Counted from the stretch's first letter, positions 38,548 to 47,341 are shown. The stretch: DNA of 64,000 nt from Limihaloglobus sulfuriphilus (GCF_001999965.1 NZ_CP019646.1:3596001-3660000); one strand, 5' to 3'. Notes: generated by a model from the sequence alone, not told the origin. Numbers and translations: made by a program.

Positions 38548-39186
38548 ATGAAGAAGACAGTTTTTACCTTAGCCCTTGCAGCGGTATTTATCGCAGCATC
38601 CCCGGCAGCGGTTGTCGATTTCGGCAATGTCAGCGACTGGGAGAGCAGCACCTTTACCCTTGGCGGCCTTGAGTTCGGCAGCTTTACCGTCCTCTCCAGC
38701 GCAACCGGCGGCGGCTCGGAAGTAGATGCTTCCGGCGTAGCGATCAAAGGTGAAGTTGACGGCGACAAAGTACGCCTCTACTTCAGCGGCGGCTGGACGG
38801 CAGACCAGGGTGAGACCGTGGATACGCTGATAAACTTTGATGTTACATCATTATCAGCCCCCATAGTCGGCAATACCCTGAGACTGGACGCTTATGGCGT
38901 AACCGGCACAGGCAGAGCCCTTATCACAGAAAATTCAATAGATGATATGGACAATATAATCGCCAACAAGCTGGTTTACAGCCGTCCCTCTGGCGTACAG
39001 AACAGAGACACAGCCGACTACAGCCCCGGCCAGATGCATGTAGAGATAACCAAGAATGTATTTGTCGGCGGCGGCACCGACGGCCTTGCCCACATAAGCG
39101 GCTTCAGCCAGAGCTTTGTGGTTCCCGAGCCTGTAACGCTTGCAATGCTTGCCCTTGGCGGTCTGATGATACGCCGCAGACGCTAA
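38548..39186 (+). CDS. PEP-CTERM sorting-domain protein
   Basis: A 212-residue secreted protein. The signal peptide MKKTVFTLALAAVFIAASPAAV is followed by a beta-rich, Gly/Ser-rich body. The C-terminal tail VPEPVTLAMLALGGLMIRRRR (res 191-212) is a textbook PEP-CTERM signal: VPEP, a transmembrane helix, then an Arg cluster. PEP-CTERM proteins are processed by an exosortase and delivered to the envelope or exopolysaccharide matrix. No exosortase is in the window. A GTGAGG-rich ribosome region precedes ATG. The cargo domain was not recognised. Confidence 0.9.
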   Translation: MKKTVFTLALAAVFIAASPAAVVDFGNVSDWESSTFTLGGLEFGSFTVLSSATGGGSEVDASGVAIKGEVDGDKVRLYFSGGWTADQGETVDTLINFDVTSLSAPIVGNTLRLDAYGVTGTGRALITENSIDDMDNIIANKLVYSRPSGVQNRDTADYSPGQMHVEITKNVFVGGGTDGLAHISGFSQSFVVPEPVTLAMLALGGLMIRRRR

Positions 39187-39686
39187 GAGTACTGTAAAAA
39201 AATGATCCGCGGGGCGGGTCAGTAAATACCTGCCCCGCATAATCCTGACACGACTTAAACAGTTCTTTAATACAACTTTAAAAAATGTTATCCGGCTGAT
39301 GAAAGGCCGGTCAAGTAGAAGAAAGCTCTTTAGAAACTTTATAACGGAATGCAGGTATGATGTTCCCAACGGCAAAATAAGAACGTTGTGCGGCATATCC
39401 GTTAAGCAAGTGCGGCTGTTTACCCTGCATAAGGCTTAAAAGAAAGGATTCACGTTCCCGTTAGAGGCATTGCGTTGCCGGAAAGATATGGGAGCGTCAG
39501 ATGTAAGCCCAAAAGAGTGTGTTGCTCGGGCTTTCATCAGTAAAAGGGCCTTGCCGCCTGTGCGGGCGGTGGGTACAGAACAGTAAAGCAAAAGAAGACT
39601 CACCCGCGGTGTATGTGCAAAAGATTCCGCGTCTGAGTCAAAAACAAAAAGAAGAAGAAACAATCAGAAACAAAAGGAAGATTACC
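39187..39686. other. Intergenic region with hairpins between PEP-CTERM genes
   Basis: No ORF. GCGGGGCGGGT...ACCTGCCCCGC (39212-39238) is a stable hairpin and a likely transcript end for the upstream gene. ATCCGGC...GCCGG (~39290-39311) and GCCC...GGGC (~39507-39534) are further stems. The last 45 bp are purine-rich (caaaaagaagaagaaac), giving a leader complementary to the CTTCTTTCTTC boxes of the array. Confidence 0.5.
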
Positions 39687-40265
39687 ATGAAGAAGACACT
39701 TATCACATTAGCAGCAGTATTAATCGCAGTATCCGCAGTATCAGCAATCCCTGTAAAAACGGCAGCCCTCTCCTCGGCAGGCAATATCGACCTGTTCGCG
39801 GACGATACAATGATTGAGCTTAAAGACCCTGAGATGGGCGAGCTCTATCAGGTTGACGAGAGTGCGGTTATCTCCGGCGTTCTTACGAATAACTGCCTGT
39901 ACTGGGCACTTGGCCTCGAGGTTGAAGGTTCAGAGATGCCGGTAGCAGTATCGGCCGAAGGCTATGAAGCCTCAGGCGGACTTGAATTTGTCCTTGAAGG
40001 CTTTATGCCGGCGTCAGGCGTAGAAGTAAACGCAGCGAGTTCATCATATATCTCTCTGAGCGACAGCGGCAGCTGGTTCCGTCCTTTAGCGGCCCGCACC
40101 GTGTTTGAAGGCCTTGGCCTCTCTGGAGCAGGCATCGTGAATGTTTACGGCTACACCGACAACGGCAGTGCCTACCTTGGCAGCTTCGAAGTAGTTCCGG
40201 AACCCTCAATGCTTGCACTGTTTGGAATCGGCGGACTGATCCTTAGCCGCCGCCGCAAGGCATAA
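39687..40265 (+). CDS. PEP-CTERM sorting-domain protein
   Basis: A 192-residue secreted protein. The start is set at ATG 39687, because a signal peptide (MKKTLITLAAVLIAVSAVSA) begins there and AGGAAG lies 7 bp upstream. A longer frame runs upstream but has no signal features. The tail VVPEPSMLALFGIGGLILSRRRKA is a PEP-CTERM signal. The body is strand-rich and acidic with no recognised domain. It is a neighbour of a similar gene at 38548 but is not a close sequence duplicate. Followed by hairpins at 40311-40346 and 40527-40556. Confidence 0.88.
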   Translation: MKKTLITLAAVLIAVSAVSAIPVKTAALSSAGNIDLFADDTMIELKDPEMGELYQVDESAVISGVLTNNCLYWALGLEVEGSEMPVAVSAEGYEASGGLEFVLEGFMPASGVEVNAASSSYISLSDSGSWFRPLAARTVFEGLGLSGAGIVNVYGYTDNGSAYLGSFEVVPEPSMLALFGIGGLILSRRRKA

Positions 40266-40310
40266 CCAGAATAACAAAAGGCCGCGAGAGCCTTTTAAGA
40301 TAAAACCACG

Positions 40311-40346
40311 GCCCGCCGGGGAGCCGAAAATCCCCGGCCTCTGTTT
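40311..40346 (+). terminator. Hairpin after PEP-CTERM gene
   Basis: GGCCCGCCGGGGA and TCCCCGGCC pair, followed by tctgtttt. It lies 46 bp after the stop codon of the 39687 gene and reads as a likely intrinsic terminator. Confidence 0.5.
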
Positions 40347-40366
40347 TAGAGAGTGGAGAGTAGAGA

Positions 40367-40525
40367 GTGGAAAGTAGAGAGTGGAAGGCGGAGAGCAGAA
40401 GAATTGAGATTGCAGATTTAGAGATTATCAGCCTGGAAGAAGACCTTAAAAGAGAAGAAAAACGTAAACGAGCAAAATACCAATCGGTAACAAAAATCGA
40501 TAAGATTGTCTTCTTCTTCAAATAG
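40367..40525 (+). CDS. Possible 52-residue basic peptide (weak)
   Basis: A GTG-initiated frame reads through a tandem gagagtgga/gagagtaga repeat, then IEIADLEIISLEEDLKREEK, a KRKRAKYQ stretch and a VFFFK end. The last 40 codons look protein-like (an acidic helix followed by a basic segment), and a terminator follows 2 bp after the stop. The start lies inside simple repeats and no homologue is known to me. Confidence 0.2.
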   Translation: MESREWKAESRRIEIADLEIISLEEDLKREEKRKRAKYQSVTKIDKIVFFFK

Positions 40526-40526
40526 A

Positions 40527-40556
40527 AAGCCCCCGACGCACACGGGGGCTTTTTTT
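40527..40556 (+). terminator. Intrinsic terminator
   Basis: AAGCCCCCG and CGGGGGCTT arms around acgcaca, followed by a run of T. A classical rho-independent terminator on the + strand, upstream of tRNA-Arg. Confidence 0.8.
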
Positions 40557-40633
40557 TACACGAAGTTTTACTAAAAATGCTGGACAGCGGCCGCGATAGA
40601 GGCATAATGTCAGTTTAGCAATAAATTGCGATT

Positions 40634-40707
40634 GTTCCCGTGGCTCAATTGGATAGAGCGTCGGCCTCCGGAGCCGAAGGTTGCAGGTTCGAATCCTGCC
40701 GGGAACG
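40634..40707 (+). tRNA. tRNA-Arg (anticodon CCG)
   Basis: A 74-nt cloverleaf. Acceptor GTTCCCG pairs with CGGGAAC, followed by discriminator G. D-arm GCTC...GAGC, anticodon arm TCGGC-CTCCGGA-GCCGA with anticodon CCG, short variable loop, and T-arm GCAGG-TTCGAAT-CCTGC. The CCA end is not encoded. Reads CGG arginine codons. The 3' end adjoins an integrase remnant, marking a likely island attachment site. Confidence 0.97.
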
Positions 40708-40985
40708 TTCAAAAACCGCGTTTACAATGCCGTTAACGCGGTTTGACTGTTCGCCCCAGTTCGCAGTAGTTCGTTGTTTTCCGCCTGAAAACGGTAAGTT
40801 TTCCGGTAAGTCCTTTATTTCATTACCATCAGTTCCTGTTGAGGCACCGATATTTTCTTGTGGAAAATCTGGGAATTTCGAAACAGCTTCAAATTCCTGG
40901 CCATTCAATACGTGGGTATCACGTGACATAGTTAAGTTGATGTCGCTGTGCCGCATGATCTTTTGTGCAATTTTGGGATGAACCC
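40708..40985 (-). pseudogene. C-terminal remnant of a tyrosine recombinase (integrase)
   Basis: A leftward frame reads GVHPKIAQKIMRHSDINLTM, then SRDTHVLNGQEFEAVSKFPD, the end of a phage-type integrase. Related planctomycete integrases have the nucleophile Tyr in SRYTH; here it is SRDTH, so the catalytic tyrosine is lost. Everything upstream of GVHPK is replaced by the dispersed repeat aatcctgtaaatcttgtaaa. The frame then runs into the antisense of tRNA-Arg, the typical position of a tRNA-targeting integrase. The element it once mobilised has gone or decayed. Confidence 0.75.
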
Positions 40986-41239
40986 CAAAATCCTGTAAAT
41001 CTTGTAAATCCTGTCCAGTGAATTAAAATCAGGATAAAAAACGATAAAAAACCTGCTGTTTTTACGGAAATTTTTAAAAATATTGCTGTTTTTTTGTTTT
41101 TTTTTGTTGAATTTCTGTACGGAATTTTGTAAAAAAGTTATAAAGCCTTACGGGAAATAGGCTTTCGAGTATAAATTAACTTTGTGCTCAGTTTTTTATT
41201 TTAGGGAAATGACAACAAGAGATTTACAGGGAGATTCTT
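40986..41239. other. Intergenic region upstream of a PEP-CTERM gene
   Basis: Begins with the dispersed aatcctgtaaatcttgtaaa repeat, then T-rich DNA with short runs of TTTT. CAGGGAGA near the end is the ribosome site of the next gene. No ORF. Confidence 0.5.
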
Positions 41240-42031
41240 ATGAGAACTGGAATTCTAATTCTTCTCGCCGCCGCGACCGTTTCATTTGCATGGGATGAGA
41301 TTCGTGTTAGTTTTAGTGGCGATGCATCTTTGATTGAGAGCAATTGGAACACTATAACAAATAATGATATGGCGACATATTCAATGAAAGATCACAAAGA
41401 TGGATCGCCAACAGGAATATCATTCTATACAGGTCAGCTTGTTGAACCCAACGGCTCAGGAAACCCTAACGGGGCATACGAAAGGTCATATTGGACGAGT
41501 GTTTTAGATTCGAGTTGGACTATTGATGAGTCTTCACCATGGATATCCACGCTAGCCGTAAGCAAATGTATTGCTGGACAACCTGGCGGCGGTGGTTCGT
41601 TTGGACCGGTAATTATGAGGTTTCAGGGTTTAGATTTTGACCAGGAATATTCCGTTGAAATAGCTGCCGCCCGCGATCATTCTTTTATAGCCGATATAAG
41701 AGTTGGAGGCACGTTTAGGACAACATCAATTGGGACTGTATTTGAACACACAGTTGATGACAGTGACACTGCTGACAGAAACCGCTTTAATACCATAACT
41801 GATAAAGAATCTCTTTCTGCATGGAATTATCAAACTGCTTTGCAGAACGACGATTGGCTAGTCTGGGATTCCGTGTCACCAAATGAAGATGGTGAATTGC
41901 TGATAAGTTCTTTCACTGAAGATTCCTACGTTTTTGTCAACGCCATACGGCTTACGCCGGTTCCAGAGCCGGCGACGTTTGTTGTGTTTTTTATTGGCGG
42001 TCTGATTGCCCGTCGTCATCTGGCTGGGTGA
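41240..42031 (+). CDS. PEP-CTERM sorting-domain protein
   Basis: A 263-residue secreted protein. Signal peptide MRTGILILLAAATVSFA. The body carries DGSPTGISFYTGQLVEPNGSG and GLDFDQEYSVEIAAARDHSF, resembling beta-sandwich domains of planctomycete PEP-CTERM proteins. The tail VPEPATFVVFFIGGLIARRHLAG has the VPEP, helix and basic end, though the basic cluster (RRH) is weak and followed by LAG. A strong GGGAGA site precedes ATG. Codon use is more AT-rich than that of the FabH-like gene that follows. Confidence 0.85.
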   Translation: MRTGILILLAAATVSFAWDEIRVSFSGDASLIESNWNTITNNDMATYSMKDHKDGSPTGISFYTGQLVEPNGSGNPNGAYERSYWTSVLDSSWTIDESSPWISTLAVSKCIAGQPGGGGSFGPVIMRFQGLDFDQEYSVEIAAARDHSFIADIRVGGTFRTTSIGTVFEHTVDDSDTADRNRFNTITDKESLSAWNYQTALQNDDWLVWDSVSPNEDGELLISSFTEDSYVFVNAIRLTPVPEPATFVVFFIGGLIARRHLAG

Positions 42032-42208
42032 GGTGCTGGGTTGGCCCTTTATCTGCGGTTTCGGGGCTTAGTCCTGCCGCCGGTTTAAATTACTGCTGAT
42101 ATAACAATATTTTTCCCCGCGGCAAAACTCTGTTTGATAATCTTGCCGAATTCACTATAATAACGCCCTTTATTGGAATTTATTTACTTTTTTTAGCGAA
42201 TCTTATAA

Positions 42209-43213
42209 ATGGGCGCACGAATACGCAGTATAGTATATTACCTGCCGACGAAGACCTTAGGCAACGATGAGCTTGAGCGTGAGCTTCCCGGCTTCGACAG
42301 AGACAAAGTGGAGCGACGGCTGGGCATACGCAACCGCCACATTGCCGCTGAGGGTGAAACCTCGCTGGACATGGGCGAAAAGGCATGTCAAAAGCTCTTC
42401 GACGAAGAGGGTTTCGACCGCGGCAAGATAGATTTCCTGCTGCTATGTACCCAAAGCCCCGATTATTTCCTCCCGACAAGCGCCTGTATCCTCCAGGATC
42501 GTCTCGGACTGCGGACTGACATCGGCGCCCTGGACTACAATCTCGGCTGTTCCGGCTATGTCTATGGGCTCGCCATGGCAAAATCATTCGTCGAGACCGG
42601 CATCGCCCAGAACGTATTGCTGGTAACATCAGAGACTTACAGCAAGCACCTTTATCAGGGCGACCGCGGCAACCGCACGCTCTTCGGAGATGCCGCCGCC
42701 GCGACAATCATCGAAAAAGCACCGAGCGATCACTTTCACGAGTTCGTTCTCGGCACAGACGGCTCCGGCGCGCAGAATCTCATCGTTGATAACGGCGGTT
42801 TTCGAAACCCGACCGATCCCCAGGCGAAGCCGTTCGAGTATTCACCGGGCAACTGGAGGACGAAAAACCACCTGTATATGAACGGGCCAAAGCTGTTTAC
42901 GTTCGCGATCAACACCGTACCGGTTGCTGTTCGTGAGGTGCTCAGGAAAAACCAGATGACGATTGAAGACGTTGATTATGTCATCTGCCATCAGGCCAAC
43001 AAGCACATGCTCAACTACATCTGCCGCGAAATCGGTGCCGATGAGAGCAAATTCCATATTGACGTTGCCGATGTTGGCAACACCGTATCGGCGACTATCC
43101 CGATCGCCCTCAAAGACGCTATGGATCAGGGCGTTGTCCAGCGAGGCGACCGCGTCCTGCTTGTAGGCTTCGGCGTGGGATATTCATGGGGGGCGGTTGT
43201 CGTTGAATTGTAG
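42209..43213 (+). CDS. 3-oxoacyl-ACP synthase III-like enzyme
   Basis: A 334-residue thiolase-fold KAS III family protein. The triad is intact: C114 (YNLGCSGYVYG), H261 (VICHQANKHM) and N291 (DVADVGNTVSATIP), with the terminal GFGVGYSWGAVVVEL block. FabH condenses acetyl-CoA with malonyl-ACP; paralogues act on other acyl groups in secondary lipid pathways. The wording RNRHIAAEGETSLDMGEKAC is closer to the paralogue group than to E. coli FabH, so the exact substrate is open. No clear ribosome site. It is not in an obvious fab operon. Confidence 0.88.
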   Translation: MGARIRSIVYYLPTKTLGNDELERELPGFDRDKVERRLGIRNRHIAAEGETSLDMGEKACQKLFDEEGFDRGKIDFLLLCTQSPDYFLPTSACILQDRLGLRTDIGALDYNLGCSGYVYGLAMAKSFVETGIAQNVLLVTSETYSKHLYQGDRGNRTLFGDAAAATIIEKAPSDHFHEFVLGTDGSGAQNLIVDNGGFRNPTDPQAKPFEYSPGNWRTKNHLYMNGPKLFTFAINTVPVAVREVLRKNQMTIEDVDYVICHQANKHMLNYICREIGADESKFHIDVADVGNTVSATIPIALKDAMDQGVVQRGDRVLLVGFGVGYSWGAVVVEL

Positions 43214-43264
43214 ATCCTACGCGGCGATTGACGAATATGCGTCTCTACGGGTTGGGGGGCGGCA

Positions 43265-44407
43265 ATGTTGATTCTTGCGATGATATATGTATTCGCGATT
43301 GGCTGCTGTGTCGGCAGTTTTCTCAACGTCGTGATATACCGCAGCCCGCGGGGGCTCTCGCTTATCAAACCGCCCTCATCGTGTCCGGGCTGTAATTACC
43401 GCATACCGGCGTATCTCAACATCCCGCTCGTTTCCTGGCTGATGCTTCGCGGCAGATGCCGCAACTGCGGATATGCGATATCGCCGCGGTACTTCATCGT
43501 GGAACTCTTTACCGGCATAATCTTCGCCGGATTATTCTACCTGTATTTCGTGTATGGAATCCGCGAGATGGGTTTTGCCGACACCGGCGGGGCTTTAAGC
43601 GGCTTCACCGAGGGCGGCTGGATCATTTTTCTGCTGCACATAATACTCATCTCAACATTTCTGGCGGCCTCAGCGATTGACCTTGAACTTTACATAATCC
43701 CGCTGAGTTTGTGTTATTTTGTGTTTATCTCCGCTATCATCATCGCCGGCGTAGCACCGGCCGTTATCCCCTATGAACAGATAGTCAGCTACAAACTCCT
43801 GCCGGCGGCTTCTCCCGCGGCGGCGGCTGTCACAACCGGCTCGCTGCTTGGGCTGTTTTTGTCGTTTTATCTTTTGAAAAAGGGCATAATAAAACGCAGT
43901 TACCCGCTCGATGACCAGGGAAATGAGCTCGAAGAGTACAATCACCGCAAAGAAGCCATGTTGGAGGTTGCATTTCTGCTGCCGGTTATAGTCCTGGGTG
44001 TTTTATCGCTGGTTCTTTATAAAAATCTCTCATCAGCTGCCGCCTTCTGGGACAGGCTCGGCGAAATCCCCTCGATTTCCTGCATTATGGGGGCTCTGTG
44101 GGGGTATCTCGTGGGCTGTGCGGTTGTATGGGCGGCTCGAATCGGAGGCACGCTGGCATTCGGCAAAGAGGCGATGGGCCTTGGTGATGTTCATCTGCTC
44201 GGTGCCGCGGGCGCGGTCATTGGCGGCGGCGGGGCGGTGCTGGCATTTCTCATTTCACCTTTTTCCGGCATCTTATGTTCTGTATTGTATCTTGTATTTA
44301 AAAAAACTAATCAAATTCCTTACGGTCCGTTCTTGTCTTTTTCAGTTATTTTGGTTATCATATTCAATGATCAGATACAACAGATACTTAATCTGTACTT
44401 TTATTGA
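43265..44407 (+). CDS. Prepilin peptidase (A24 family)
   Basis: A 380-residue integral membrane aspartic peptidase that cleaves and usually N-methylates type IV prepilins/pseudopilins. The N-terminal domain has two CxxC pairs (C40/C43, C65/C68). Catalytic Asp candidates are D139 (ASAIDLELYIIP) and D308 in GLGDVHLLG, the conserved GxGD motif. A ~140-residue segment between them, including a basic cytoplasmic loop (KKGIIKRSYPLDDQGNELEE), is longer than in PilD (about 290 residues in total). A GGGGG stretch precedes ATG. Pilin or secretin genes are not nearby. Confidence 0.92.
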   Translation: MLILAMIYVFAIGCCVGSFLNVVIYRSPRGLSLIKPPSSCPGCNYRIPAYLNIPLVSWLMLRGRCRNCGYAISPRYFIVELFTGIIFAGLFYLYFVYGIREMGFADTGGALSGFTEGGWIIFLLHIILISTFLAASAIDLELYIIPLSLCYFVFISAIIIAGVAPAVIPYEQIVSYKLLPAASPAAAAVTTGSLLGLFLSFYLLKKGIIKRSYPLDDQGNELEEYNHRKEAMLEVAFLLPVIVLGVLSLVLYKNLSSAAAFWDRLGEIPSISCIMGALWGYLVGCAVVWAARIGGTLAFGKEAMGLGDVHLLGAAGAVIGGGGAVLAFLISPFSGILCSVLYLVFKKTNQIPYGPFLSFSVILVIIFNDQIQQILNLYFY

Positions 44408-44488
44408 CATGTATTAACTATAAGCTCATTGTTTATAGCTATTTAAATAACAAAACGAAATCTTTTATATTATTTGTGGAGGCTCAAA

Positions 44489-45166
44489 ATGCGTAACACA
44501 GGGAAATCAGTAATCGTTATGCTGCTCGGCGTTTTTGTAATCACCATGTTTACAGGCTGTACAAACTGGAAAAAAAGGTACGAGGGGCTCGAAGTTGAAC
44601 ACGAAAACCTCAAGAGCAGATACCAGGTATGCGTTGGCTCTCTCGATTCTGCCAAGGCTGAAACCGGCTCGCTTGCCGGCCGCATCCAGAGTTATGAATC
44701 CACCATCGCCGAGCTTGAGGATCAGCTTGCTCAGAACAAAAGCACCGGCGAGGCTTCGGGTTTTGGCGACCAGTACGACGTGGCGTATGACGCTGAAAAG
44801 GGAACGCTCACTGTAACGCTGCCTAACGCCATACTGTTTGCACCGGGCAAGGCTTCGCTCAAGAGCGCAAGAAACGCCGACCTGAACCACATCATCAGCG
44901 TGCTGCAGGGCAAGTACCAGGGCAAGGATATCGACATTGTCGGGCATACCGACTCTGACCCGATCAGCAAATCCAGCTGGGCGGACAACTGGCAGCTCTC
45001 AGCCGAAAGGGCGCTTTCGGTACTGCGTTACCTCAAAAATAACGGTATTGACCAGGCCAAAATCCGCGCGGTTGCCTGCGGGCCGGCACGTCCGGTTGCC
45101 AGCAACGCGACAGCTTCGGGCAAGGCCGAAAACAGACGCGTTGAGATCGTCGTCAATATGAAGTAA
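44489..45166 (+). CDS. OmpA-like peptidoglycan-binding lipoprotein
   Basis: A 225-residue envelope protein. The start is ATG 44489, with GTGGAGG 8 bp upstream; a longer frame has no signal features. The signal peptide ends in a lipobox (FTGC, res ~21). A coiled-coil region (RYEGLEVEHENLKSR ... QSYESTIAELEDQL) is followed by an OmpA C-terminal domain with FAPGKASLKSA, DIVGHTDSDPISKS and ENRRVEIVV, the peptidoglycan-binding signature. It likely ties the outer membrane to the wall, Pal-like. It ends before an intrinsic terminator. Similar in plan to the protein at 57091. Confidence 0.92.
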   Translation: MRNTGKSVIVMLLGVFVITMFTGCTNWKKRYEGLEVEHENLKSRYQVCVGSLDSAKAETGSLAGRIQSYESTIAELEDQLAQNKSTGEASGFGDQYDVAYDAEKGTLTVTLPNAILFAPGKASLKSARNADLNHIISVLQGKYQGKDIDIVGHTDSDPISKSSWADNWQLSAERALSVLRYLKNNGIDQAKIRAVACGPARPVASNATASGKAENRRVEIVVNMK

Positions 45167-45200
45167 ACGCCGCGGATACCGCCGCACTGAAATAAACATA

Positions 45201-45234
45201 AAGCCCTATTCCTAAGCGAGTAGGGCTTTTTTTT
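45201..45234 (+). terminator. Intrinsic terminator
   Basis: AAGCCCTA and TAGGGCTT arms around ttcctaagcgag, followed by eight T. It lies 35 bp after the OmpA-like gene. Confidence 0.85.
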
Positions 45235-45264
45235 ACGACTTCACTTCCGGGCAGGAGGCCATCA

Positions 45265-46230
45265 TCAGCCGCCTTTTTTCAGGTGCAGCATTATCAGTGC
45301 CTGGCGCATCACGCTTTTTATTATCCGCGGCAGGGTAAACCGAAGGGGCGTCTGCTCTGCTTTGGTAAAGTCCGGGCAGCTGTAATCCCGCGGCAGGTCT
45401 GAATCTGTTTCACATTCGCCGTATTCGGGCAGAAGCCCCATTGTTTGAGCTTCTTTGAGTATTGGTATCTCATCGGGCTTATACCCCACCAGTCCCGAAC
45501 AGGCCAGGTCGCACGTAAACGCGTTTTCGCCGGCAGCCAGAAAGCCGGTATCGATGCCGCTGCCGCGTATCGGGCCCTGGCCGTGCATCGATATCACCGC
45601 GTCAACTATGTTCAGCGTCGGCCGCACGCTCATATGCAGGGCGATCACAAAGCCGGAAAATTCGCTCAGGCTGTGTCCCTTGCGGTAATGCCAGAGAGAT
45701 TTGCGCTTGTCCGTCATAACGCCGTACATGTTCTTCACCGCACAGCTGAATACCATCTGCTGATGTGCCTTTAGCTTGGCGAGGTTGAATATTCTGTCCG
45801 CTTCCAGGGCATACCGGCTGACATACGGGCGGGCGTCGCAGCCTTCAAGCCGTATCTTGACCGGTTTACCCAGGCTTACCGTCTCCACGCCCATGTCCTT
45901 GAGCTCGTCTAATATGCCCAGAGCCTCAACGCATCGCGGTGCGGACGACCAGGCGGAGGAATCACCCACAAAGGGTCTGGCGCCGGCGTCTAATAGCAGC
46001 CTGGCAGTCTCTACGATGACCGCGGGGTGTGTCTGGGCGGGAGTCTGGGGCCCCTGGGGAAGTATCAGGTTGGGCTTTATCAGCACCCTATCGCCCCGGC
46101 GGACAAAGTTGTCTATGCCGCCAAGTCCGTCAATAAGTGAAATCAGCCTCTCACGTACCAGCTCGCGGCTGTAGCCGGCGCAGCGGCGAATGCAGACTTT
46201 GTCCGAATATCCACTGGAGCCGCCGGTCAT
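45265..46230 (-). CDS. DUF362 domain protein
   Basis: A 321-residue DUF362-family protein, recognised by RGDRVLIKPNLILPQGP (~res 43-59), the THPAVIVETARLLLDAG block, VGDSSAW and LAKLKAHQQMVFSCAVKNMYG. The family is widespread and its chemistry is poorly defined; many members are fused to ferredoxin domains, which this one lacks. The last ~40 residues are basic and helical, without a clear anchor. The start codon lies close to the stop of the upstream lipoprotein gene (46227), with a 4-bp overlap, so the two are translationally linked. Confidence 0.85.
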   Translation of the reverse strand: MTGGSSGYSDKVCIRRCAGYSRELVRERLISLIDGLGGIDNFVRRGDRVLIKPNLILPQGPQTPAQTHPAVIVETARLLLDAGARPFVGDSSAWSSAPRCVEALGILDELKDMGVETVSLGKPVKIRLEGCDARPYVSRYALEADRIFNLAKLKAHQQMVFSCAVKNMYGVMTDKRKSLWHYRKGHSLSEFSGFVIALHMSVRPTLNIVDAVISMHGQGPIRGSGIDTGFLAAGENAFTCDLACSGLVGYKPDEIPILKEAQTMGLLPEYGECETDSDLPRDYSCPDFTKAEQTPLRFTLPRIIKSVMRQALIMLHLKKGG

Positions 46231-47012
46231 TGTGATACCTTTGTAAAAACAAAACAGAATATACGCAGGCTTTGGGAGTCACCGGCGGAGAAAATGTGTT
46301 CAGCCAAATCATCGTAGGCAACCGGCCAGTGGCAGGGGGATAATACCACGAAACCGCCGGATTGTGCCAGGCCCTCAATCCCCGCCCAGTCAAAGCGTGT
46401 GTTCTCGGCAATTTTATATCGCTTTTCGATCAGCGATTGGGGTTTTCTGATTCTGGGGATTATTGAATATTTCAGGGATTGGGCCTCCGCGGCAGTGACA
46501 GATATATACCACTCAAGCACGGCGTTTTGCAGACGAAGCTGCACGCGTTCGCCGTTCTGGTCGGTATAATTTATGTATTCTTCTGTGCTGCAAGTCTTTA
46601 TTGGTGCGGCGAGGCCATCTTCATCAAAAAGCAGGATGTTGGTGCGTTTGCTGAGCCTTGCCCCGGCAGAATCAAGTACCGCCAGCAACTTTTCTAACTG
46701 CCCGGAATCTCCTCTGCCTGCGGATAAGCAGTTGTGTTTAAAGAGCTCTGTCTGTATCTCGCTTGTTTCTAACGGCTTAAGCACCTTTTGCACAGCCCAC
46801 AGCAGCTCGGTGTCTCTGCCGCGAAAGGTAAACTCCAGCAATACCGCTTCCGCCCGGGGCTCCAGTTCCGCGGCAGAGGGGTCTGCCAGCTCCTCCAGCG
46901 TTACCGGCTCACCGTCCCGCTCATGCTCAACTGGCAGAGGCCGCCCGGCAGCGCAGCCAAAGAGCAGGCTCAGAGAGATAACCAGTATTGGATATGTTAT
47001 GTGTTTTAGCAT
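46227..47012 (-). CDS. Lipoprotein of unknown function
   Basis: The start was set at ATG 47010-47012, since MLKHITYPILVISLSLLFGC begins a lipoprotein signal peptide with a lipobox Cys at 20. A 13-codon extension upstream has no ribosome site. The mature ~240 residues contain no recognised domain. Features: EAVLLEFTFRGRDTELLWAV, NILLFDEDGLAAPIKTC, and a C-terminal WPVAYDDLAEHIFSAGDSQ segment, with acidic and hydrophobic strands alternating. It overlaps DUF362 by 4 bp, so the pair is likely co-expressed. Probably an envelope protein. Confidence 0.75.
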   Translation of the reverse strand: MLKHITYPILVISLSLLFGCAAGRPLPVEHERDGEPVTLEELADPSAAELEPRAEAVLLEFTFRGRDTELLWAVQKVLKPLETSEIQTELFKHNCLSAGRGDSGQLEKLLAVLDSAGARLSKRTNILLFDEDGLAAPIKTCSTEEYINYTDQNGERVQLRLQNAVLEWYISVTAAEAQSLKYSIIPRIRKPQSLIEKRYKIAENTRFDWAGIEGLAQSGGFVVLSPCHWPVAYDDLAEHIFSAGDSQSLRIFCFVFTKVSQ

Positions 47013-47039
47013 TCTATGTTTTAGTTTTATTAAATTGTA

Positions 47040-47061
47040 GAGAAAATTCACGAATTTTCTC
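47040..47061. repeat. 22-bp palindrome, variant A
   Basis: GAGAAAATTC + AC + GAATTTTCTC; compare 23695-23716. Confidence 0.8.
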
Positions 47062-47099
47062 AGAATATGTTAATCCGCAGCGACATTGGCGATTTATAG

Positions 47100-47341
47100 A
47101 CAGGATTTACAAGATGAACAAGATTAATTTTTTATTAACCATGAAGTTATTGAAGAAATTGAAGTTTTTATTATATGTATTCTTCATGTCCTTCATGCTC
47201 TTCATGGTAAATTCAAATCCTGTAAATCATGTCTATTTGATTACTTTTAGTTATTAACTTTTTAAACTGAGCAAATTCGTGAATTTGCTCTACATGGCTG
47301 CATTTGTCTGAACCAACCGCTCTATAATTCTTCACTTGTTT
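47100..47341. repeat. 242-bp direct repeat, left copy
   Basis: Nearly identical to 49728-49968. The first ~140 bp are bounded by inverted ends (ATAGACAGGATTTACA and its near complement TGTAAATCATGTCTAT), giving a MITE-like unit rich in ttcatgtccttcatgctctt phrases. The rest contains the 22-bp palindrome 47269-47290. Together with the right copy it brackets the IS110 region. Confidence 0.8.
47269..47290. repeat. 22-bp palindrome, variant B
   Basis: GAGCAAATTC + GT + GAATTTGCTC, followed by tac; it is part of the 242-bp repeat. Confidence 0.8.

Noticed and set aside
40634-40707. Antisense peptide motif DSNLQPSAPEADALSN
   Set aside because: It is the reverse translation of tRNA-Arg and not a protein domain.
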